NCBI GenBank assembly: GCA_017301995.1
Contig: JAFLEH010000015.1
Location: forward strand, 62,001 to 126,000
Length of the DNA stretch: 64,000 bases
Direction of reading: 5' to 3'
From: Verrucomicrobiota bacterium
GTDB taxonomy: Bacteria > Verrucomicrobiota > Verrucomicrobiia > Verrucomicrobiales > Akkermansiaceae
Every line of letters starts with the position of its first letter. The stretch's first letter is position 1. The position numbers and the translations under genes were made by a program. Under the pieces are notes generated by a model, which searched no databases, had not been told where the DNA came from, and was given only the letters and a program-made list of their open reading frames with translations. This document shows, in pieces, positions 1 through 8,511 of this stretch.

Positions 1-32
1 TGATCCTTGTCCTCGGCACCGTCGGCGTTCCC

Positions 33-1325
33 ATGCGCTCCCTCCTCAACGCATTGATCTTCCTGACCCTCGCGCTCACCGCTACCGCGCGGGCGCAGGC
101 CGTGGACTCGCTCGTAAACCGCTTCGACGAACGTCGCGAACAGGCTGACCTGGATCGCGACGAGCAACTCAAGAAACTCAGCGACTCCTACGTGATCGCG
201 CTGAAACGTCTGCTCGACCGCACCAAATCGGGAGGCAACCTCGACGCCGTCCGTCCGGTCAATGACGAAATCACCGCCATCGAAGACAAGGCCGCCACTC
301 TCCCGCCGCTCCCGGACACCGCCCCGGCCGATCTCAAAAAACTCCGCGCCACCTACGACGACAGCCGCCACAAAATTCTCAAGACCCACGCCACTGCTCT
401 AACCGACCTCGCCGGCAAGCTCGATGCCGCCCTAAAGAAACTCGAAGCGGAGCTTACCAAAACCGGCAAAATCGACGCTGCCGTCGCCGCCCGCGAGGAA
501 CTCGCCAAGGACCAGGCTCTAACCGACGCCCGCGACCTCCTCAAACTCGGCGGCTCCACCGCCAAGGGCAAACCCGCCCTCCAACTCCGCCGCTACGGCG
601 ATAACCTCGAAGTCCTCGTCTATTACGACCGCGCCGGCAAAATCTCCATGGACTCCCCCGTCGAAAACACCCGCGAACGCACCGGCGAAGGCAAGGAACT
701 GGGCGATACCAAAGCAAAGGTGCTCGGCGAGTTTGTCGGCGCCAAAGGATACACGGTCGATCCTTATGTGGCGTTTGATCACATATTCGACGGAAAGGAT
801 ATCGCGGGAATGATCTTCTTGGGCCTGGATCACGAGACGGGCTTTGACAGCGAGAAGGAAAAAGGCCTAAAAATCTCGTTCACCAAAGGTGAAGCCAAAT
901 ACCGTTGCGGCATCCTCAAAGGTCTTCTGCCTCCGAAGGCATCAGACGGCACGGTCCAGATCACCGCGCGCTACTTTATTCCTAAAACCAACCGCACAGT
1001 CGATGGGCTGGTGGTAGGTCCTTCAAGTGGCAAGCCTTTGGGGGAGGTGTTCGCTGCCAAAGGCAAATGGACTCGTGCAACCACCTCCGGAATTGCAGCG
1101 GACGAATTGACTTCACTTTTCATCACGCTCAAGCGGGGGGATAATGCTTCAGTCAAGGATACGGCCGGGGAATATGTGGTCCTCGGTGCCCTGAAAGTCG
1201 AATACACCGGCTTCTCAGCGTTCGTGCAAAGGCGTTTCTCTGACGATGGCGGTGCCGGAGATGGGCGAACTGAAGCCGCCGAACAGCCGGCGTCTATCGT
1301 CAATGGTGAGATACTGAAACAGTAG
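33..1325 (+). CDS. Secreted coiled-coil protein of unknown function
   Basis: The 430-aa product starts with a clear Sec signal peptide (residues 1-22, ending ARAQA). Residues about 25-180 are rich in Lys, Glu, Asp and Ala with heptad-like spacing, so a long coiled coil is likely. Residues about 190-415 form a globular part I do not recognise. The composition resembles secreted proteins common in Verrucomicrobiota and Planctomycetota, but no enzymatic motif is visible. The start ATG at 33 is chosen because it gives a complete signal peptide. The next gene starts about 50 bp downstream on the same strand but has quite different base composition, so an operon is not implied. Confidence 0.7.
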   Translation: MRSLLNALIFLTLALTATARAQAVDSLVNRFDERREQADLDRDEQLKKLSDSYVIALKRLLDRTKSGGNLDAVRPVNDEITAIEDKAATLPPLPDTAPADLKKLRATYDDSRHKILKTHATALTDLAGKLDAALKKLEAELTKTGKIDAAVAAREELAKDQALTDARDLLKLGGSTAKGKPALQLRRYGDNLEVLVYYDRAGKISMDSPVENTRERTGEGKELGDTKAKVLGEFVGAKGYTVDPYVAFDHIFDGKDIAGMIFLGLDHETGFDSEKEKGLKISFTKGEAKYRCGILKGLLPPKASDGTVQITARYFIPKTNRTVDGLVVGPSSGKPLGEVFAAKGKWTRATTSGIAADELTSLFITLKRGDNASVKDTAGEYVVLGALKVEYTGFSAFVQRRFSDDGGAGDGRTEAAEQPASIVNGEILKQ

Positions 1326-1375
1326 GGCGCGGCGTGCTCTCGGAAAAACCGAAGATTTGCATCAAAAAACCAATT

Positions 1376-2650
1376 ATGAAAGTGCTTATCATTGGCCAAA
1401 ACTTTTATGATGGTTCGGGTGGAGGTGTTACATTACGCAATCTATTTTCAAATTTCAACAAAAACGAAATAGCGCTCGCAACAACATATGACTTGTACAG
1501 TGATGATGATTCAAGGCATGCCGACACTATTTATTTGCTCGGAGACAAGGAATATCATGTGAGATTTCCATTCAGCCTGGCGCAAAAGAAGTTCCAATCA
1601 AAAGTAGCTGATAACTCCAAAATCAAAAACGTAGAAACACCAAATTACAACAAAAAACTTCAGCATCTATTTTCTGGATTTCTTGATTTCATGAGATTTC
1701 TCGGCTTGTATAACTACATGCGCGACATGTCAATTTCCCAGTCATTTTTGGATTGGTATGATCAAGTGAAGCCAGATGTCGTGTATACGCAATTGGGCTC
1801 AGTCTATATGTTGAATTTCATCAATCAGTTAATTGCCTATAGAAAGCCCAGTTTGGCAATACACATTATGGATGATTGGGCTCGATCACTGGCCGGTCGG
1901 GCATTCTACAAAAAATTGATTTTCAGAAGCATTGACAATAAGTTTAAAAATATCATATCTCACTCAAGCAAGAGAATTTGCATTTCGGATGCTATGGCTC
2001 ATGAGTATATGGCCCGATACGGGGGCCAATGGAGTGCGTTTCATAATTCGATAGAAATTAACTCATTTCAGCCAAATTTGGAAGAAAAGCAACCAAGTGG
2101 CACGTTCAGGATAATGTATTTTGGGAGAATAGGTTTGGCTAATAAGAAGTCAATTGAGAAATTCATTGAAGTAGTGGAGTCGATCGACAAGAATGTGAGC
2201 TTCCACATCTATACGCCGGATTTGAAGTATTTGGGGAGATCCAACGAAAAGTTCGTCAAAACTCGGTTTCATGACGCGGTATCATACGAACAAGTGCAAT
2301 TTCTGATGAGAGATGCGAATTTATTGCTTCTTCCGTTGGATTTCTCCAAAGAGAGTGTAGACTTCATACAGTTAAGCATGCCCACGAAAATGCCTGAGTA
2401 TATGTCTTCAGGGACACCGATATTTATTTTCGCGCCGGAAAAATGCGCGGTAGTAGAATATGCAAATAAACACAAAATAGCTATCACAAGCACGACAGAC
2501 GCATCTTCAAAACTATTAGAAGATCTTCATTTTGCAATCGATCATTATCCGATGTTAAAGCAATATGCAATAACGGCAAAATACCTTGCTGAAAAGAATC
2601 ATAATAAACGTGAACAGGCAGCGCGTTTCAGGGAAATTCTTGTTGGTTAA
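1376..2650 (+). CDS. Glycosyltransferase, GT4-like (GT-B fold)
   Basis: The 424-aa product has the two halves of a GT-B glycosyltransferase. The N-terminal Rossmann half begins MKVLIIGQNFYDGSGGG, with a Gly-rich acceptor loop. The C-terminal donor-binding half begins near residue 240 (FRIMYFGRIG), and near residue 340 has MPEYMSSGTPIF, the position of the family's nucleotide-sugar contact. It probably adds one sugar to the lipid-linked repeat unit on the cytoplasmic membrane face. The frame is open from 1334, but the ATG at 1376 begins directly with the first beta strand and is preferred. The gene is strikingly AT-rich beside its neighbours, suggesting transfer. Donor and acceptor cannot be told from sequence. 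Confidence 0.8.
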   Translation: MKVLIIGQNFYDGSGGGVTLRNLFSNFNKNEIALATTYDLYSDDDSRHADTIYLLGDKEYHVRFPFSLAQKKFQSKVADNSKIKNVETPNYNKKLQHLFSGFLDFMRFLGLYNYMRDMSISQSFLDWYDQVKPDVVYTQLGSVYMLNFINQLIAYRKPSLAIHIMDDWARSLAGRAFYKKLIFRSIDNKFKNIISHSSKRICISDAMAHEYMARYGGQWSAFHNSIEINSFQPNLEEKQPSGTFRIMYFGRIGLANKKSIEKFIEVVESIDKNVSFHIYTPDLKYLGRSNEKFVKTRFHDAVSYEQVQFLMRDANLLLLPLDFSKESVDFIQLSMPTKMPEYMSSGTPIFIFAPEKCAVVEYANKHKIAITSTTDASSKLLEDLHFAIDHYPMLKQYAITAKYLAEKNHNKREQAARFREILVG

Positions 2651-3129
2651 GCGCTTATGCCACGATTTTTGCGCACCTTCACCGGAAGCTGTGTGAAAAA
2701 AGAGGCGCTGGGAGGTCGCCAGGTTTGCGATTCTTGAGATTGTGCGCGTCGAAGGAGAAGACGCCAAAGCCACGCGCAAGCGCGCAGCCGCCCGCTGTCC
2801 GAGAAAAGCCGCCGCGCTCATCCGCAAATCCGGACTGGAAGCCAATGCCGCGGCTGCCCATGGACATCCTCGGCGAGATGACCCTCCCCTGCATGAAGAC
2901 CAGCCGCCGCGCCGCAGATGGGAAATGGCTCAGCAAAGAAGGCCCTCCGCAAAGTGAAAGCCCTTGAAACCCGCGTCGCCTGTCGGGCTCGCCCATCCGG
3001 AAGCCCGGCGTGCGCGGCGCGGGAAGACCGCTCGAACCGGAGGCTACAATCTCGGGAAATCTGATCTCGGGCGTTTCCGTAATACCCGGTTTAGGGAGAG
3101 GCTCTGTTGTAAACCCAATCTCGTCTAAA
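2651..3129. other. 479-bp gap with no convincing gene
   Basis: This GC-rich stretch lies between two AT-rich glycosyltransferase genes. Short open frames exist on both strands, but none has a recognisable domain, a signal peptide or sensible codon use. It may be decayed coding sequence or a recombination scar. No hairpin family seen elsewhere in the window is clearly present. Confidence 0.5.
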
Positions 3130-3888
3130 ATGAATTTCAATAGTATTGAGATTATTTACATTTGGGGGATCAAATTCAATGTATTGACCATCGGTTGTTT
3201 GGTCGACTTGGTTAATCGGAGGCTTGTCGAGAACGATACCCCTATACATATTTCCGGAGTTAACCCAGAAACAGTGGTTCATGCATCCCGGAACGAAATC
3301 ATCCGCAAAGCAATTCTGGAATCAGATTTTGTAAATGTGGATAATGCTTTAATTGTGCTCGTCTTGAGATTGCTGGGTTACAAGGTTCCGGAAAGAGTTG
3401 CAACCCCGGATTTGTTTGAAGCATTATTGAGGCTTGCCGCAGATGAGCGATACAGAGTCTTTATACTTGGAGCCAAAGAGTCTGTGCTACAAGCGGCATT
3501 GCGAAACATCAGGAAGGATTATCCGAATATAGCGATCGAAGGACAGAATGGGTATTATTCTAGGGAAAATCCAGATGAAATAGTCGAAAGAATCAAACTT
3601 GCGGCACCGGACATGCTTTTTATCGCGTTGCCGTCACCTGAGAAGGAGGCGTTTATACTGAAATATAAAAAAGAACTTGGATCAAAGCTGCTATTAGGTG
3701 TCGGTGGAGCGGTTGACTGTCGGGCGGGTGTTGTGAAAAGACCTCCGCAGGTAATACGCAATAATGGATTCGAGGGGATTGTACGATCACTGCAAAACCC
3801 CTTGAACTATGGCAAAAGGTATATAACTTTTTATCCCGCGTTCATTAAAATTGCAATTAAATCACTTTTCAGCAAACGCAATGGATAA
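3130..3888 (+). CDS. WecG/TagA/CpsF family glycosyltransferase (GT26)
   Basis: The 252-aa product (family usually about 240-260) matches WecG/TagA/CpsF, which transfers N-acetylmannosamine or a ManNAcA-type sugar to an undecaprenyl-linked acceptor on the inner membrane face. Visible landmarks are ISGVNPETVVHASRN near the start, RVATPDLFEALLR, RVFILGAKESVLQ, the GQNGYY loop, and the C-terminal VGGAVDCRAGVVKRPPQ followed by NPLNYGKRY. The usual 'DG' in the substrate loop reads VDNALIV here (Asp kept, Gly replaced by Asn). The frame is open from 3010, but the ATG at 3130 fits family length. A ManNAc/ManNAcA role fits the UDP-ManNAcA genes at 10362 and 13065. AT-rich relative to flanks. Confidence 0.85.
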   Translation: MNFNSIEIIYIWGIKFNVLTIGCLVDLVNRRLVENDTPIHISGVNPETVVHASRNEIIRKAILESDFVNVDNALIVLVLRLLGYKVPERVATPDLFEALLRLAADERYRVFILGAKESVLQAALRNIRKDYPNIAIEGQNGYYSRENPDEIVERIKLAAPDMLFIALPSPEKEAFILKYKKELGSKLLLGVGGAVDCRAGVVKRPPQVIRNNGFEGIVRSLQNPLNYGKRYITFYPAFIKIAIKSLFSKRNG

Positions 3889-4074
3889 CAGGGTGTTTTG
3901 CCATGAGCTGAAAAACCGGATTTCGAGCGGTATCCCCCAAGCGCCTTGGGTGCGGTCGTGGATGACCTGCGTGTTTTCCGGGAATTTTACGGGGGCCAGC
4001 CAAATGTGAAACCGTAGCCCGGAAACCCTTTCTCGCCCGTGCGGGGCGGCCCAAAAGCTTATTATTCAAAAACA

Positions 4075-5187
4075 ATGACACGAATAGGAATTATCGGACT
4101 TGGCAAGATGGGATCATCCCATCTCGCAATTGCTGCCGCGCACCCTGAGGTGGAGATTGCGGGAATCTGCGATCCCGGACCACAGGTGGTCGAGATTCTG
4201 GAGAAGCATACCCGCTTCAAGGGGTTCAAAGACTACCGGAAGATGCTTGAGAGCGAGAAAGTTGATGCTGTCGTCATATCTACCCCGTCCAAGACTCACG
4301 GGCAGATTGTGCGGGATGCGCTGAATGCTGGGGCCGACGTGTTCTGTGAGAAGCCGTTTGTACTTGATGTGGGTGAAGGAGAGCAACTTGTGGACCTTGC
4401 GGCGACTCTCAATCGAGTCACCCAAGTTGGATATTGTTATCGGTTCGTCGCGGCTTTTGAAGAGGCCAGGAGAGTGGTGGAGTCCGGTGCCCTTGGCAGG
4501 GTCCATCACGTCCGGGCGCAAGCCTATGGACCGGTCGTTCTGAAGGCCAAAGGTGGAACTTGGCGTTCGGCCAAAAGCGAAGGTGGGGGGTGTCTATACG
4601 ACTACGCGATCCATACCATTGATTTGCTCAATATGCTTGTGGGGCCGCCACAAGCCGTGGACGGTGTGGTGCTGTCGCCCGTGTTCTCAAGTGATGTGGA
4701 CGACGAAGTATATGCAACGATACGCTATGGCGGGGGGCTATCCGGGCAGTTGGCGGTCAACTGGAGCGATGACAGCCAGCGTAAGATGCGGGTTCAGATC
4801 GAGATCTGGGGCGAGAAGGGACGTATTAATGTGGATCGGCAGGAATGTCAGGTCTATCTCCGCCAACCCAGCGACGCATTGCCCGGTTACGCCAAGGGGT
4901 GGAATATCCGCTACACGACCGACCTTACACCACCTGTCGGGTTCTTTCTGCGGGGTGAGGAATATTCCGCGCAGATCGACTACTTTGTGAAAAGCGTCAA
5001 AGCCAGGAGGACCGACGGGATCAGTAACTTCGCCTCGGCCCTTGAGGCGGACCGCTTTGCTTCAATGTTGCGGAAGGCTGGCGAGAGTGGGGAAGCGTCA
5101 GGCGTCCTTCCGGTGGCGGATAGGACGGTGGCACCGCGCCGCAGCCGCCTGATGTCCCTGCTATTCGGGCGTGGACGGGGCGGATGA
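4075..5187 (+). CDS. Gfo/Idh/MocA family NAD(P)-dependent oxidoreductase
   Basis: The 370-aa product has the N-terminal dinucleotide-binding fold (RIGIIGLGKMGSSHL, GxGxxG type), then the family's CEKPFVLD motif near residue 95 and a C-terminal alpha/beta domain (HHVRAQAYGP, GGGCLYDYAIHTID with the likely catalytic His). Such enzymes oxidise or reduce nucleotide sugars or free sugars. Next to glycan genes a role in making a modified sugar such as a 3-keto or 2,3-diamino sugar is likely, but the substrate is unknown. The ATG at 4075 is used; the frame is open further upstream without homology. The following gene at 5616 is also an oxidoreductase-like barrel, and the two may act together. Confidence 0.82.
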   Translation: MTRIGIIGLGKMGSSHLAIAAAHPEVEIAGICDPGPQVVEILEKHTRFKGFKDYRKMLESEKVDAVVISTPSKTHGQIVRDALNAGADVFCEKPFVLDVGEGEQLVDLAATLNRVTQVGYCYRFVAAFEEARRVVESGALGRVHHVRAQAYGPVVLKAKGGTWRSAKSEGGGCLYDYAIHTIDLLNMLVGPPQAVDGVVLSPVFSSDVDDEVYATIRYGGGLSGQLAVNWSDDSQRKMRVQIEIWGEKGRINVDRQECQVYLRQPSDALPGYAKGWNIRYTTDLTPPVGFFLRGEEYSAQIDYFVKSVKARRTDGISNFASALEADRFASMLRKAGESGEASGVLPVADRTVAPRRSRLMSLLFGRGRGG

Positions 5188-5195
5188 AAGGAAAA

Positions 5196-5332
5196 GGTAG
5201 GGCGGCCTTGATAAGGCCGCCGGGAGAATGGAAGGAGAAAAGCAAGCCGAAACAGGGGCGTTTCCGCATATCTTTCGTCGATTCCTTTCGCCGCCCATTC
5301 TCGCGGCCCCCTCATCGAGGGTGCCCTACCTT
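5196..5332. repeat. GGTAGGGC-ended repeat element, copy 1
   Basis: About 137 bp beginning GGTAGGGC with a perfect palindrome at 5201-5221 (GGCGGCCTT-GAT-AAGGCCGCC) and ending in the inverted signal GGTGCCCTACCTT after a second palindrome. The interior is a diverged relative of the copies at 5408, 29125 and 29287. Each end resembles a REP palindrome and the whole resembles a BIME/MITE-like unit. It lies just after the stop of the oxidoreductase gene. Confidence 0.75.
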
Positions 5333-5340
5333 GCTTCGCA

Positions 5341-5379
5341 AGACAGAAGACCGCTGCGCTCCCAGACAGAAGACGAAAG
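5341..5379. repeat. GTCTTCTGTCT-type repeat, copy 1 (minus orientation)
   Basis: Two copies of the word AGACAGAAGAC are separated by CGCTGCGCTCCC. The reverse complement matches the element at 26018-26085 almost word for word (GTCTTCTGTCT, then a GGAGCG-AGCG spacer, then TCTTCTGTCT). It lies between the two GGTAGGGC elements. Confidence 0.6.
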
Positions 5380-5407
5380 ACGCGATGCTCCGCGCTACTC
5401 CAGAAAC

Positions 5408-5547
5408 GGTAGGGCGGTCTCGCGCTTAGACCGCCGCGCGGATGGAAACGCGAACGATCCAGCCGAAGTTCCGCCGATACGCCCTCCCTTCGTCCCCTCC
5501 GTTCTCCCCACATCCTCTCGGCCCCCTTATCAAGGGTGCCCTACCTT
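5408..5547. repeat. GGTAGGGC-ended repeat element, copy 2
   Basis: About 140 bp with GGTAGGGC at the left and CCCTACCTT at the right, and palindromes at both ends (GGCGGTCT-CGCGCTT-AGACCGCC at left). Its interior, read on the minus strand, closely matches the interiors of the 29125 and 29287 copies (shared words GGGAGAACGG, GACGAAGGGA, TTCGGCTGG, TCGTTCGC). It is therefore inserted in the opposite orientation to those. Confidence 0.75.
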
Positions 5548-5615
5548 GTGCTTCGCGCCTACTTCTTGGCATGCACGCACGCGGCCATTGACCGCACATT
5601 CCTACTCTACCCACC

Positions 5616-6476
5616 ATGCAACGAATCATTCTTGGCGATAACCAGTTTTTTGGGATCAACCACATGTCCGAAGAGAAAGCACGGGCTCAGGCCATGCGCT
5701 TCCAGGAGGACGGTTCCATCATCCGGGTGCTCCGCACCGCATACGAAGAGGGAGTTCGCGCCTTCATGTGTACGACACATGAGCGGATCGGCGCAATCTG
5801 TGACTATTTCCGGTCTCATGCGGACGAGTTCCCGGATTTCGAGTTCTATCCGTGCATGCCCTACGCGCACAAGTATGTGAACGCCATCACCGAGAGGGGT
5901 GCCATTGATGCAATTCGGGGCTTTCTCCCCGAAGATGGCAAGCTCGGTGCCATGCTCAAGGGCGGCATGGCTCTCGTCCGCAAGGACGTGGAAGGGATGG
6001 GCCGCCTGCTGGTGGATGCCGAAATGAAGATGTTCGCAGGGGTGAAGACACCGGTCATCTTCGTTCAAAATGTCATCACCGACATGCTTCTTGGCCTGGG
6101 CATCAAGGATGCCCTCAAAGTCTTTGCCGACCACATCCGCGAAAAACATCATGCCGAACCGGGCTTCATAACGATGAACCTCCCCATGTTGCTTGATGCT
6201 CTCGATGAAGTGGGGGTCGACAATCCTATCGTTTGCTCCAGTATCAACAAGATCGGCTTCCGCATGTGCGGTGGGCTGTCCCGCTACGAGGAGGCCATCG
6301 CCAACCGTGCCTTCAGGCCGGTGGCCATGTCCATCTTCGCCTCTGGTGCCATTCCTCCTGCCGAGGCGATCCAGTATGTTTGCAAGCAACCGCGGATTGA
6401 GTCGATTGTGTTCGGTGCCTCCAGCCGGGGCAACATCCGGGAGTCCGTCCGCCTGATAAAAAGCCATTCGGTTTAG
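5616..6476 (+). CDS. Aldo/keto reductase-like TIM-barrel protein, polysaccharide-locus type
   Basis: The 286-aa product begins MQRIILGDNQFFGINHMSEE and ends IESIVFGASSRGNIRESV. This is the pattern of aldo/keto-reductase-like barrel proteins found beside Gfo/Idh/MocA genes in surface-glycan loci, where the C-terminal VFGASS strand forms the cofactor-phosphate loop in true AKRs. The classical AKR catalytic tetrad (Asp, Tyr, Lys, His) cannot be confidently placed, so it may be a divergent reductase or a non-redox barrel enzyme. No signal peptide or membrane segment. It follows the dehydrogenase at 4075 after two repeat elements. Confidence 0.6.
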   Translation: MQRIILGDNQFFGINHMSEEKARAQAMRFQEDGSIIRVLRTAYEEGVRAFMCTTHERIGAICDYFRSHADEFPDFEFYPCMPYAHKYVNAITERGAIDAIRGFLPEDGKLGAMLKGGMALVRKDVEGMGRLLVDAEMKMFAGVKTPVIFVQNVITDMLLGLGIKDALKVFADHIREKHHAEPGFITMNLPMLLDALDEVGVDNPIVCSSINKIGFRMCGGLSRYEEAIANRAFRPVAMSIFASGAIPPAEAIQYVCKQPRIESIVFGASSRGNIRESVRLIKSHSV

Positions 6477-6678
6477 TCACGGGCGTGGTTGGGGCAGCGT
6501 CGCGCGGTTCCGCCACGGTTACGCGGGCAAGTCGGTGTGCCCAAGTCAAAAATCCGTCGCAACACGCTATCCTTTCGCTTGTCAAATAGCAGACGAAGCA
6601 TTGTCGAAATACACCGGTAAAACTCCGGAACACTGGCTCTCCGCCCTCCGAGCTTAGCTCTTCGCTTGGTCATTATCC

Positions 6679-8202
6679 ATGAATACCCGAAATATCACCG
6701 TCCTCGCCGTGCTCATTGCCGGTCTTCCCCTAGCCATCTGGCTGGGCATCTCCATCGCCCAGCAACAGGTCATGACCGTTGCCTGGATTGTTGGATCTCT
6801 GTTTCTCATTGCCTGTTTGGCACTGGGACGCCATGTTTGGCTTCTAATCCCGGCGTCACTCGGGTTCAAGGGCATGATAAACCTTTTGCCGGGGGGGCCG
6901 GAGCCATGGCATTTGATGACGGCGGTGGTTGGCTTCTTTACTCTCCTGCGGATCCTCTCCCGCAGACAGAAGCTGAATTATCATTGGACCTTCATGGATA
7001 CCTCGTTTCTTCTGGTTGGCTTCACCATCTTTCAGGCATTTGCCAGGAATCCGACGGGTCTGTCAATCCTCGGCGGGGATCTCGCCGGTGGCAAAGTCTA
7101 TATCATGTATGGGGTTGCGTTTGTCGCCGTGGTCCTGCTTGGCATCGCGGAGGCGGACCGCCGGGACATCGTTTGGGCGGTGCTTCTGCTGGCAGCGGGA
7201 ACCATTGTCGATGGCATGATCGGCACCGCTTCCCAGATTTCCCAGTCCTTCGGCTTCATGGTACTGCCCTACTACTCAGGCATTGACTTGCAGGTCGCCG
7301 TTACAGAAAACTACACGGCCGCCCTCGAAGAGAGCCGACTGTGGTATATAGGCACGATTGGCGGGGTGTTGTCGTTGGTGGCTTGCACTTACTGGAGGCC
7401 GCTGGCCGCCCTGGATCTGACCAAGCCCTGGCGGGCATTGACCGCCCTACTCGGAGTTGTGACATCCCTGCTGAGTGGCTATCGCCAGCAGATCGCGTAT
7501 TTGATGCTCAACTTTGTCCTCGGCTCGATTATCCGGAAAAAACCACTGGATGCGATCGTCGTTATGGGACTTGGCCTGGTTCTTGTGGGCGGGGTTGCGG
7601 TAGTCGTGCCGCCACAGATGCTGCCCTACGCCGTGCAACGCGTATTCACCGTGATTCCCGGCTACAAGGCGACTTCCCGCGCGACCGTCGATGCGGAAGG
7701 CAGCATGAATGGCCGCTTTGAAATGTGGCGGGAAGTGATGAAAGGCAACAAATACATCAAGAACAAGCTCCTCGGCGACGGATTTGGTTTCTCCGCAAAA
7801 GAAAGAGCCATGCAGAACGCGTTCATTCATGGCGACAAACGAGCTAGGGAGGCGATGACCAAAACTGATATGTACCTGGCCACTGGTATGTATCACGGAT
7901 TTCATGTCGAAACCATCCGTTGCACTGGCGCGGTTGGCCTGGTGGCTGCCACCATCGCCCTCTTCGCCATGATGGCACTGGCATTGAAACAAATCCGACA
8001 TTTTCGTCGCGACGGTTACGGGATGGTCATGGGCTCCGCGTTTTTTCTTTCATTGCCATTCTTGTACAAACCCTTCTATTACTGGTTGGTTTACGGCTCG
8101 TACCAAGGGGAATTCCAGGTGTTGATTGCGACGGCTGGGCTGCTCAAAATGCTCGACGGGATTCGCAGGAGTGAGGTGGCGGACCTTGGTAGGCAAGGAT
8201 GA
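6679..8202 (+). CDS. O-antigen polymerase/ligase-like integral membrane protein (Wzy/WaaL-like)
   Basis: The 507-aa product has about ten to twelve hydrophobic segments across its length and a large soluble loop in the second half (residues about 330-400, MNGRFEMWREVMKGNKYIKN and on). That is the layout of Wzy polymerases and O-antigen ligases. It probably polymerises repeat units on the periplasmic side of the inner membrane. It is followed by a flippase gene, as expected for a Wzx/Wzy-dependent pathway. The call rests on topology and context; sequence in this family is poorly conserved. A second ligase-like protein lies at 32970. Confidence 0.65.
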   Translation: MNTRNITVLAVLIAGLPLAIWLGISIAQQQVMTVAWIVGSLFLIACLALGRHVWLLIPASLGFKGMINLLPGGPEPWHLMTAVVGFFTLLRILSRRQKLNYHWTFMDTSFLLVGFTIFQAFARNPTGLSILGGDLAGGKVYIMYGVAFVAVVLLGIAEADRRDIVWAVLLLAAGTIVDGMIGTASQISQSFGFMVLPYYSGIDLQVAVTENYTAALEESRLWYIGTIGGVLSLVACTYWRPLAALDLTKPWRALTALLGVVTSLLSGYRQQIAYLMLNFVLGSIIRKKPLDAIVVMGLGLVLVGGVAVVVPPQMLPYAVQRVFTVIPGYKATSRATVDAEGSMNGRFEMWREVMKGNKYIKNKLLGDGFGFSAKERAMQNAFIHGDKRAREAMTKTDMYLATGMYHGFHVETIRCTGAVGLVAATIALFAMMALALKQIRHFRRDGYGMVMGSAFFLSLPFLYKPFYYWLVYGSYQGEFQVLIATAGLLKMLDGIRRSEVADLGRQG

Positions 8203-8221
8203 GGTGGCAGCCTGCGGCTGC

Positions 8222-8424
8222 GGTGTTTCGGTGTTTCGGTGTTTCGGTGTTTCAGTGATTCGGTAAGAAGCGAAAAGACCGGTGCGTTCCGTCTCCTTCT
8301 TTCTTAGCCAAGTCACAGACGAAAGAAGAGCGCAAAGCTACCGTTTCTATCTCACTACCGAAACACCGGGCCAAAAGCAACCGAAACACTGAAACACCGG
8401 GCCGAAGGCAACCGAAACACCAGG
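8222..8424. repeat. Octamer-repeat element, copy A (no gene)
   Basis: Four GGTGTTTC units and one AGTGATTC (8222-8261) form the left arm. The core contains GACCGGTGCGTTCCGTC and GACGAAAGAAGAGCGC, and the right arm carries several GAAACACC words in inverted orientation. The right arm at 8377-8424 matches 28131-28178 with two differences in 48 bases. Arms of opposite sense allow a long hairpin. It fills most of the gap between the polymerase and flippase genes. Confidence 0.85.
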
Positions 8425-8448
8425 CGGCGCGGCCGCCATCCGGCGGAC

Positions 8449-8496
8449 ATAGCATTCCACTCGCGCCGCACATAGCGTCCCACGCGCGCCGCAAAA
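8449..8496. repeat. Short imperfect direct repeat before flippase gene
   Basis: Two tandem copies of about 23 bp (ACATAGC-CCAC-GCGCCGC) end just before the start codon at 8512. They sit where the ribosome-binding region of the flippase gene should be. No function is evident. Confidence 0.5.
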
Positions 8497-8511
8497 CCAA
8501 CCCCGTCTCCA

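Noticed and set aside
2679..3140. Open frames on both strands in the 2651-3129 gap
   Set aside because: No domain, signal or sensible start; composition is that of random GC-rich sequence.
5607..6467. 286-aa minus-strand frame opposite the barrel-protein gene
   Set aside because: Mirror frame caused by high GC at third positions; the plus-strand protein has recognisable motifs.
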